A DNA stretch of 64,000 nucleotides from Archivesica marissinica. Lineage: Eukaryota > Mollusca > Bivalvia > Venerida > Vesicomyidae. Below, piece after piece: positions 55,649 to 64,000 of the stretch (position 1 is the first letter of the stretch; each line of letters opens with the position of its first letter). Made by a program: the position numbers and the translations under genes. The stretch lies in the NCBI GenBank assembly GCA_014843695.1, contig CM026397.1:51632101-51696100 (forward strand). The letters run 5' to 3'. The notes under the pieces are model-generated. The model made no database searches and was not told where the DNA came from. It worked only from the letters and a program-made list of their open reading frames with translations.

Positions 55649-56110
55649 TACCGTATTGTTCCTATTTATAGCGCCCGGGCGCGATGCAAACACAAAAGGG
55701 GCGCGCTAATTAGAGTAATTAATTTCTGTAGTATAGGTGTGGAAAATCTCCATTTCAATATCGGTAATTGCCAACTAATTGGAAGAAACTGCTCGGTGAC
55801 CTTGCTTTGTCATAATGCGACGCCTACTACGTCATCGTGTGTTACCTAAATCGATCGATAATTATGTTCTGTACATGCGGTACATAATATTATGCCATGT
55901 AAATCGTATACATTTAAAGTTAACCCGTGTTTCTATGGATTGTTCCACGTTATAAACTTTTATACAGTGTCTATGTAAATAACTATCCTTGTACTTTCGG
56001 TTTGAATAGCTCGAGGCATTGTTGATATTGTGTGAATTCTTCTGTGAAAATAAATACTTTTTTTATAGCGATACACATTCAACAAGTGATGTGCATATTA
56101 TTCATGCATA

Positions 56111-56142
<32 letters not shown>

Positions 56143-56289
56143 GGATTACGTTAAACAACAGTACTACCGACAGGTAAGCCAATTATTTCCATTTAAGTAC
56201 CATTTCATTTTGCATTTTTACGTGGGGGCGCCTATATTAGAGGTGGCGCCTATATTAGAGGTGGCGCTTTAAATAGGAACAATACGGTA
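55649..56289. mobile_element. TACCGTA-terminus DNA element, 641 bp
   Basis: Ends TACCGTATTGTTCCTATTTA and TAAATAGGAACAATACGGTA; the 27 bp inverted repeats differ at one base. Near the right end GGTGGCGCCTATATTAGA is duplicated. No transposase frame. TA on both flanks. Confidence 0.88.
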
Positions 56290-57600
56290 TGTATGTATAT
56301 GTGTGTGTATATGTATGTGTATATGTGTGTGTGTATGTATATATATTATGCTTACCCTATAATTGGCATTTTGTATGCGTTATAAATCTGTTGTGTTGCC
56401 TGTATATTTATGCTTATTGTAATGCTTAATATTATTAATATTATGCTTTAAAATTGCCTTATAAACATGTTGCTCTGACACTATATGATTCATGCTATAC
56501 CTCAACTACTAGTTATATGCTGTATACTCTATTTGTGCATCCTAGCTGTTTATGCTTTTATGCTTTGATTTATAGTTATATTTGCTGCCCCTTGTAAACT
56601 GGAGCATGCTTAGTTATAATCTAATTTACAAGTTATTTATTAATCATTTGAGTTTAAAATGCTTGACATCTCAAATACTTTCTTCATTTCAGTTAGATAT
56701 ATATACATTTGTTAAACTTATACTATATGTTTATCATGTCGGTTAATAGCTATGCATAGCTAATGTTCATTGTTAAATCATGCCGACTCAAAATAAATTT
56801 TGTATCTTGTACATAAATAAATAGACCAGCTTGGCATCTAATAACACAAAACAGCCAATACCAACGGGAGGCCCCAAATGTGCTAATTGAAATTCCAATT
56901 AAAATTCAAGAAAAGAACTTTTATAGTTTATCCAGACACTTCTAATTTCATTTATACAGGCGCTTCAGAAACCAGCTGACAATGGTGCTGCAGATTTTGA
57001 GGGCCAGAGTCTTCTAGGGGGTCACGGGGGCATGCTCCCCCTGGACAATTTTGAAATGTAGATACTGTAAAAAGGATTTTAATACCCACTCTGCGTACAG
57101 TGCGTAGGAACCCAGAGTAGATCTACATAGCCGTCGCTTGCAATGTGGCGTATACATTCCACAACTATAAAATATAAATACACCCGGCTTGCCAAAATAT
57201 TGTGGTCGCGGACATAACTTCCACAAGTATAAAAATATGCATGCCTTATTTTTTGTGTGTGTATTATTGCAGATTCTGTTAGATATAACATTGACCAATA
57301 TTTTGGCCAGGCAGGCACAAAATCTGTATATGCTCTATAGAGTAGAGTCTTAAGACGCCCATAAATCAAGATTTTACGCAATGAAGTCTACTACGTATTG
57401 TTAAATATATACTAGTAATATGTTGAATTTTGGCCCATTTGAAGTAGAATTCTGAGATTTAACATCTAAAGTTTTATCATTTTTATTTGCTGTCTATTCT
57501 AAGAACATCACTGGGTCCCTCTAATTGTATAATTATGTTTCATAGTTGGGTATATTATTCGAGATCGAAAATTTAATTTGACCCATGTTGATTTATTTTA
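56290..57600. other. Anonymous AT-rich DNA
   Basis: (TGTA)n tract at 56290-56345. GGGGGTCACGGGGGCATGCT followed by CCCCCTGGACAATTTTGAAA near 57015 resembles a motif common in invertebrate repeats. No gene seen. Confidence 0.45.
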
Positions 57601-57681
57601 GGTGGCAGGGGACACTTATTTACGAATTACTGCTGCTAAGCCAAACATTCATAAAGCACACTCAATCAGGCATTATTTAAG

Positions 57682-57821
57682 ATTAAGTATCAACCGTGGT
57701 ATATCGCAGAATAACCCGAGTTTGAAGTTCTTATGCGTAGAAATATATCACGAAGGCCTTCGTGATATATTTCTACGCATAACAACTTCAAACTCTGCAA
57801 TATACAACAGTTGATACTTAT
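57682..57821. repeat. Large near-perfect palindrome
   Basis: Centre GAAGGCCTTC at 57756/57757 with no loop. Arms of 39 bp (57718-57795) have a single mismatch, and pairing resumes after a 6-base bulge to AAGTATCAAC / GTTGATACTT. TATATCGCAGAATAACCCGA occurs on the left arm and again at about 58428. Confidence 0.92.
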
Positions 57822-58062
57822 TATTTCGACTCTAACACGACATACTTCTAATCATTTTAAGAATCAAAGGAGTATTTTCTTCAAACGCCGTTGTACTCCG
57901 CTGCATTTGGCTTTCGAAATTTCCCCCTGCGTAAGGGGGTGATGACGTTATTTTTTATGGAAAATATCAATCTAGTGCATAAATGAACAAAAGTTGTAAC
58001 TGATCAATAATTTTATTTATTTTGTCAAATAAAACTGTACAGAATAGTAACTGAAACGTTAC
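57822..58062. other. Anonymous DNA right of the palindrome
   Basis: Starts with TCTAACACGAC, whose inverse GTCGTGTTAGA occurs near 58487; these may be ends of one element. Confidence 0.35.
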
Positions 58063-58303
58063 TTAACCCTTTCAACACCACAGACCTCTAAATAGGCTTA
58101 CAAAAAGTGTAGATCCAGATGAGCCGGCTCGTGATGAGCCGTCTCATCAGGATCTGCACTTTTTGCCAGTGATATGACTATTTTTAGACATAATTACCCA
58201 TTTTGATAAATGAACTTGTCCACATGTGATTTTCTGATTCATTTATTGGTTTATGAATATCATGGACCAGTCCATGTGAGTTACTTGGTGTTGAATGGGT
58301 TAA
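58063..58303 (+). mobile_element. TTAA MITE family A, complete
   Basis: TTAA at 58063-58066 and 58300-58303; hairpin AGATCCAGATGAGCC with CGTGATG centre. Right half nearly identical to the truncated copy at 10742. Confidence 0.92.
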
Positions 58304-58532
58304 CAGAAAAACAAGACGCACGATAGTATTTACAAACATCACGTGACTTTCATTCATAAAACTTTACATGCATTGTATAAATGGAATAGCCAAAACACGG
58401 TGCGCGCGCAGCATAGTTCAAGGTAGGTATATCGCAGAATAACCCGAGGTAGATTTTACTCTAATAGTATGTATGTTATTAGCTGGGTCGTGTTAGAATA
58501 GTATATAATTATAGTCTATTCTCTGTGTGTTG

Positions 58533-58760
58533 TTATGAGCGACTCCTCCTGGATACATTAGTCATTTAGATTTTGGAGGATAGTGCAATGATACAGACAA
58601 GAGACCCATTGGTTCTTTTATATGCACAGTTTAAAGCACTGACACAAGACCTTGGTTTAAAGTCCCTTTTGAAAGACTGTTAATATTATTATGGGTAGAC
58701 GCAGGATCTAACCTGCAATCTCTGGATTTACAGTTCAACGTGTTAACCACCCGTCTATAA
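58533..58760 (-). mobile_element. tRNA-SINE family 1, diverged copy
   Basis: TTATGAGCGACTCCTCCTGG, GGAGGATAGTGCAATGATAC, CTTGGTTTAAAGTCCC, GCAATCTCTGGATTTACAGT. The most diverged copy in the window. Confidence 0.82.
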
Positions 58761-59323
58761 AGTAACCAGTGGGTTCAACCTTGTACTCTTCTAACAACAG
58801 AAATACAGGCTATTCACAATTCATAATTAAGGTTTTCTGAACTGTTCTCAGATTTTGAGTGATTTTGAATGGCTCCTTATTCTCCCGATATTTGTAATTA
58901 CTCTAATGCCAAATGGAATGATTACCCCTGGGGAATACTTTCTTTGCTAGGTTTTCACCAATAGGTTGAAGCTGCCATGGTATATATATTGCATTGTATT
59001 TCTACGGAGACAAATGCTGGTACACAGTCAAACTGCCGCTGTCTATGACATGTGCATCAACTGACTGCTGACCATGGTATATAAATATTGCATTGTATTT
59101 CCACAAAGACCGATACTTGCACACGTACACAGTCAAACTGCCGCTGTCTATGACATGTGCATTGATTGACTGTTGGCCAAGAGCACACCAACAGTCTAGT
59201 CTAGGTATAGAATATTAGCCAAAGACGATCCAATATGTAAAATATTGGACTGTGTGAAGCTCATAGCACTGAAAACTGTGCCAATATTTTACTTATTGGA
59301 TCTGTTAGAGGTTTATATCTTAC
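58761..59323. other. Anonymous DNA with a 110 bp duplication
   Basis: CATGGTATATATATTGCATT ... CTGCCGCTGTCTATGACATG is present twice (about 58976-59048 and 59073-59160). Confidence 0.6.
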
Positions 59324-59550
59324 TTAACCCATTCAACACCAAGTAACTGACCTGGACTGGTGCATCATATTTTTAGACCAATAAATTAATAAGAAAATTA
59401 CATTTGGACCAGTTCATTTATCAAAATGGGTAATTTTTCTCTAAAAATAGTAATATTACTGGCAAAAAGTGCAGATCCTGATGAGATGGCTCATCTGGAT
59501 CTACACTTTTTGTACGCCTATTTAGAGGTCTGTGGTGTTGAAAGGGTTAA
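59324..59550 (-). mobile_element. TTAA MITE family A, hairpin-deleted
   Basis: TTAA at both ends (59324, 59547). The hairpin is reduced to GATGAGATGGCTCATC. Confidence 0.9.
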
Positions 59551-59692
59551 AGCACACTTATATTAGTAAGATCTTACTATATACAATTGATAGTTTCGAT
59601 CATCTATGTATAGGATTTGATATAATACTCTGGTCTCTATTGAGAGCAGTCCAATATTAAAAATAAAGTACAGCAAGTACAAAGGTATGAAA

Positions 59693-60070
59693 GTGTTTTA
59701 ATTAAAATGATCATGGCACAGTCTATCACGAGCACCTGTCAGCAAGCGTTTTAATTAAAGTGTGATCATGGCAGTCTATCGCGAGCACCTGTCAGCAAGC
59801 GTTTTAATTAAAGTGTGATCATGGCAGTCTATCGCGAGCACCTGTCAGCAAGCGTTTTAATTAAAGTGTGATCATGGCAGTCTATCGCGAGCACCTGTCA
59901 GCAAGCGTTTTAATTAAAGTGTGATCATGGCAGCCTATCGCGAGCACCTGTCAGCAAGCGTTTTAATTAAAGTGTGATCATGGCAGTCTATCGCGAGCAC
60001 CTGTCAGCAAGCGTTTTAATTAAGTGTGATCATGGCAGTCTATCGCGAGCACCTGTCAGCAAGCGTTTTG
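59693..60070. repeat. 53 bp minisatellite, 7 copies
   Basis: Unit GTTTTAATTAAAGTGTGATC plus ATGGCAGTCTATCGCGAGCA plus CCTGTCAGCAAGC; starts 59748 and 59801. Copies nearly identical. Confidence 0.95.
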
Positions 60071-60332
60071 ATCACACAGTTTGTTTTTGTTTCGGACTAG
60101 GATCCATTTATGTGTTTATTTTTATGTTTCATTTCCGAATTTGCACTTGCCCTGCCATAAAGTGGTTCACCAATCGTACTAGCTTGAACCAAGTGCTTAC
60201 TCGTCATTGTGAGCCGGCCAGTGGAATGTTTCACCCCTATTGCTATGATTGACCATGTACAACCCTATTTGAACCAAGGTAGGCAGTGTGATATTGAACC
60301 GTGATGACCATGGTTAAATTTAAATGTTTGTT

Positions 60333-60605
60333 GCCGAGTGGTTACAGTCTTTGCCTTCAAATCACTTGCCCCTCACCGCTATATGTTAGAATCCTACTTA
60401 GAGTGTAAAGTTATTTCATGTGATGAAGCCACTTGCGGTAGGTCGATGGTTCTACCCTGGTGCCCGTCCATGTCTGTTCTACTGCTCGGAGGGGCACCAT
60501 GGGTCTTACCTAATTCCTCCACCAATAATAGCTGGAGATTCGCCATATGACCCAAACTGTTTGTGCGAATTTAAGCCTCAAGACAAACAAAGCAATTTAA
60601 ATCTT
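60333..60605 (+). mobile_element. SINE family 4 copy with head
   Basis: GCCGAGTGGTTACAGTCTTT, TTAGAATCCTACTTAGAGTG, TTATTTCATGTGATGAAGCC, GATGGTTCTACCCTGGTGCC, CTCCACCAATAATAGCTGG. Confidence 0.82.
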
Positions 60606-61563
60606 TTGCGGGATATTCTCTCTAAATCTAAGCAAATAATAAACATAGATGAAATGTGAAGCATCCGTGATGTAATGGATGCAGTATTCACATTGTATAT
60701 ACAAGGATTACCGAGTTTGAACAGTGCTCCCATCTAGGCCATTTTAGAAGGGTGCTGCGCCCTGTCCATAATCATGAACACCGGCCCTTAATTCAAACGC
60801 CTTTCCCTCAAATCTAGCATAATTGCCTTAAAAACAATGCCTTGAAAACAATGCATATGGACACATTCGTCAACTGCAGAATATGGAAAAAATCCCAACA
60901 TACTGACCGGACATAATTGATCAATTGAAGTGGTTACTACTGCTGATCAACGGTGTGCTGCTGCCTAATTGTATTGCTGTTTATTCCCGGGAACCAATCA
61001 TTTCAAAATCTGTGTCACAGGTGATAAGAACTTGTTGCCGATGACAACTGCCAAAAGCAATGATCTATATTTTTCATTACTGAGGGGGGGGGGGGTGGGG
61101 GGGGGCTGTTTAAAAGATTCACATGTTCGGATTAAAAATGGGCAAGTTAAAGAAAAATGCACAGTGATTATTTGGATTTGTTTAAAATCGAGGTGATAAT
61201 TAGTTTCATTAGTCCGACATGGAACTGATAGACAGCATAAACTGTTGGTGACAAACAATTATTGATTGAATACATCATTAGTTCACAGTTTATGAGAAAT
61301 ATAAGTTGTAAAATCTCCCTCAAACTTACACGTATTGTTTCTGATGTTTGCGATAATTTCCAGATCTACATTTTCGACATAAAAGTTACTTGGTTTGAGA
61401 TGAATTGTTACAATTCTAATAGAACTCGGTAGGATTACACATATTTTTCTGTCTGGTAAATATAATTAATGTGAAAAACGTGTAATATGTCTCGCTCACT
61501 ATCCAAAAGTGGAAAATGCAAATAAAAGGAAACTAACTGCTTTCTTCGTGTAAGTTGGGCTGA
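60606..61563. other. Anonymous DNA with a G run
   Basis: A run of about 20 G broken by one T near 61082-61105; otherwise nothing recognised. Confidence 0.5.
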
Positions 61564-61808
61564 TTAACCCATTCAGCACCAAGTAACTGACATGGACTGG
61601 TGCCTGATATTTTTAGACCAATACAAATTATTAAAAAAATTACATTTGGACCAGTTCATTTATCAAAATGGGTAATTTTGTCTAAAGGATGGTAATATTA
61701 CTGGCAAAAAGTGCATATCCTGATAAGATGGCTCGTCATGGAGCCGGCTCATCTGGATCTACACTTTTTGTAAGCCTATTTAGAGGTCTGTAGTGTTAAA
61801 AGGGTTAG
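61564..61808 (-). mobile_element. TTAA MITE family A, reversed, one flank mutated
   Basis: Left TTAACCCATTCAGCACC; right end GTGTTAAAAGGGTTAG, where the last TTAA base has changed. Hairpin present with GTCATGG centre. Confidence 0.88.
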
Positions 61809-62130
61809 ATGACTTTATTATTTTATAAATGTACAAGATCTTTTTTATTTGAACCTTCGGTGGACCATAAGAGATTACATATGGTTGGTATGCAAGGTAG
61901 GTTTTGGAATATGTAGGCATGGTACAATTTATGCTGTAGATATCAATGGGTACTTAATGCATTTATTGGGGTTCTGGTAGGTATGCTTATGGTAGTTAGG
62001 GCATGTATGTGGGAGGTTTTAAGTTCTAGCTAAGTTACTTAACATACGGTTAAGACAATTTACACAATTTTATATTTCTAATGTTAGCACTTCCCTTATA
62101 TCTGCTTGTACGTACTGAGTATTTGCATGT
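61809..62130. other. Anonymous DNA
   Basis: No feature recognised. Confidence 0.45.
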
Positions 62131-62175
62131 GTGAGCAGCGAGCGTGCTAACCACTGCGCTAATCAGACTGCGAGT
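62131..62175 (-). mobile_element. tRNA-like end of SINE family 5
   Basis: GTGCTAACCACTGCGCTAAT CAGACTGC is the complement of the tRNA-type head seen at 41320 and 47905; the rest is not present. Confidence 0.45.
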
Positions 62176-62224
62176 GTAAAATTAAAAGGAGTTGTGAGTG
62201 TGCTATATGCATCCTTCAGATTGT

Positions 62225-62600
62225 TCAATGCAGCCCTAGATCTGCTCAACCTCAGACTGTCTCCTGCAGCACTAGGTCTGCTCAACCTCAGACTGTCTCC
62301 TGCAGCACTAGGTTTGCTCAACCTGGGACTGTCTCCTGCAGCACTAGATCTGCTCAACCTCAGAGTGTCTCCTGCAGCACTAGATCTGCTCAACCTCAGA
62401 CTGTCTCCTGCAGCACTAGATCTGCTCAACCTGAATCAGCTCCTGCATCACTAGATCTGCTCAACCTGAGACTAGCTCCTGCAGCACTAGATCTGCTCAA
62501 CCTGAGACCAGCTCCTGCATCACTAGATCTGCTCAACCTGAGACCAGCTCCTGCAGCCCTAGATCTGCTCAACCTGAGACCGGCCCCTGCAGCATTAAAT
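62225..62600. repeat. 36 bp minisatellite, about 10 copies
   Basis: Unit GCAGCACTAGATCTGCTCAA plus CCTCAGACTGTCTCCT with GAGACCAGCTCCT variants towards the right. Twelve codons per unit produce Leu-rich false frames on both strands. Confidence 0.95.
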
Positions 62601-62857
62601 CAAGTCTTCGAATATAGCGCCCGCCTGATGCGCAAGGCCGGTGGATTTTGGCTAAGACTAGCAATATTTTTGCTATTAGGTCGCACAGCAAATGCGAGTA
62701 AGCTGACGAGTTGTGTTTCCATTTCCGGTATGAATAAATCAGCGGGGGAAAAACTGTTTACTTAGCCACCACTGTAAATTTGATGTGGGCCAGTGAAATC
62801 CTTTGGTTTAAACATATTTATTTGTTAATTATGTACAGTACATATCTATTTTATAGC

Positions 62858-63691
62858 TACCGTATTTAGCTGTGTATAGTGCGCTACCGTGTATAGTGCG
62901 CACCCACGATCTGGCACGAAAATCGGCGGAAAAACTGAGTTCCTATGTATACTGCGCACGTGAAAAACGCAATTTTCCAAGTCAAAATTTAACATTTCTC
63001 AAGAATCGCTAAAAATTGTGCTCCGTGATTTTTACAACTTATATTAATCACTCGAGATATACCTCATCGAGCAATGGTAACGCACTCGGGCACACCTGCT
63101 CAAATTTCTCGACACGTTCTCAAACATCTCAACACGTTCTCAAACATGTCAGCAGATGCTCAAACTTCTCAACACGTGAAGCCTACCTAATTAACTGGGA
63201 CCCATTGTGAAAGGTTTGTCGAAATTAATTATCGCTACAATCAATTGAAATACTGCAGCCAAAAAAGTTTTTTTTTTATGCAATGCATTGTACATTGTAC
63301 GGCGAAGTACGCGAAAAGTACGGGAAATATTACATACGATAAAACCACGTGATGTTATCAAATCGCCATTTTTTATGCATTTACCTTTTCAATTAAATTC
63401 ATCAAAGTTTGCCAAAATAAACGAAATATATGCTAATTTTGTGGTCTTATTCATTTGATTTATTTATATAGACTATCGGCAACTGGTTTTAATAGCTAGT
63501 TTATAACGATTGTCGAATGTAACAACTTATAGAATGACTGTGGGCCGTTCGGGTCGAATTTCAGTTTTTTCACGAAATTTTGGTCCGGAAAAAAATGTCC
63601 TGATGTCTGTACTGGTGTATAATGCGCAGTAGATAAAATGGATGAGGATTTCAGTAAGAAATGTGCGCACTATACACAGCTAAATACGGTA
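62858..63691. mobile_element. TACCGTA-terminus DNA element, 834 bp, perfect termini
   Basis: TACCGTATTTAGCTGTGTAT and its exact complement at the right end; 27 bp pair perfectly. Subterminal GTATAGTGCGCAC repeats lie inside. The interior holds CTCAACACGTTCTCAAACAT-type short repeats (63095-63170) and a SINE family 3 scrap (TTACAACTTATATTAATCAC at 63035). No transposase frame. Confidence 0.92.
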
Positions 63692-63720
63692 TATAAACGA
63701 AAATGGATTTAATTGGAAGC

Positions 63721-63967
63721 TTAACCCTTTCAACCCCACAGGCCTCTAAATAGGCTTATGAAAAGTGTAGATCCAGATGAGCCGGCTCATGACGAGCCGT
63801 CTCATCAGGATCTGCACTTTTTTGCCAGTAATAATTATTACTATTTTTAGATAAAATTGCCCATTTTGATAAAGGTAACTGGTCCAAATGTAATTTTCTT
63901 ATTAATTTATTGGTCTGAAAATATCATGCACCAGTCCATGTCAGTTACTTGGTGTTGAATGGGTTAA
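63721..63967 (+). mobile_element. TTAA MITE family A, complete
   Basis: TTAA at 63721-63724 and 63964-63967, only 29 bp after the TACCGTA element. Hairpin centre CATGACG. Confidence 0.92.
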
Positions 63968-64000
63968 AGCTTATTGTGATTATCTCCATGTGAAATCCTT

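Overview
The window looks like AT-rich animal nuclear DNA, most likely from a mollusc and probably a heterodont bivalve. That guess rests on intron-split genes with GT/AG junctions, several tRNA-derived SINE families, dense TTAA- and TA-flanked MITEs, and LINE relics. No prokaryotic operon, true tRNA or rRNA gene or CRISPR array is visible. The taxon is an inference from repeat style and the kinase sequence.

One protein-coding gene is well supported: the 3' part of a polo-like kinase on the + strand, nine coding exons between 11399 and 31561. The exons join in frame into about 506 codons ending in TAA. They cover the kinase domain from just before the HRD loop through DFG, the activation-loop Thr and APE, then a Ser/Arg-rich linker, polo box 1, polo box 2 and the stop. 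The Trp and the His/Lys pair expected for phosphopeptide binding are present. The 5' exons (glycine loop, catalytic Lys) were not found in the 11.4 kb upstream and probably lie outside the window. The protein belongs to the PLK1/2/3 group (not PLK4); the subtype is uncertain. A 3' UTR of about 1.15 kb is predicted, ending at AATAAA at 32715.

Layout: 1-11.4 kb is repeats upstream of, or in a 5' intron of, the kinase gene. 11.4-31.6 kb holds kinase exons separated by introns largely made of minisatellites (18, 31, 33, 41, 60, 61 and 63 bp units and a G-rich array). 31.6-32.7 kb is the 3' UTR with a 20 bp array. 33-64 kb has no convincing host gene: SINEs, MITEs, a hAT-type element, two TACCGTA-terminus elements, two LINE relic families and anonymous AT-rich DNA.

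The most interesting signal is structural. At least four different transposable elements have each seeded a minisatellite from an internal or terminal piece of themselves: a CAGTCAAACCTGT MITE, a tRNA-SINE (twice, independently placed in two introns of the same gene), a TACCGTA MITE and a LINE. Several of these arrays stop only 10-40 bp before kinase exons. Two TTAA-flanked MITE families of otherwise different sequence share a hairpin design centred on CGTGACG, and nested insertions give relative ages. Nearly all of the longer open reading frames other than the kinase exons are artefacts of arrays whose unit length is a multiple of three.
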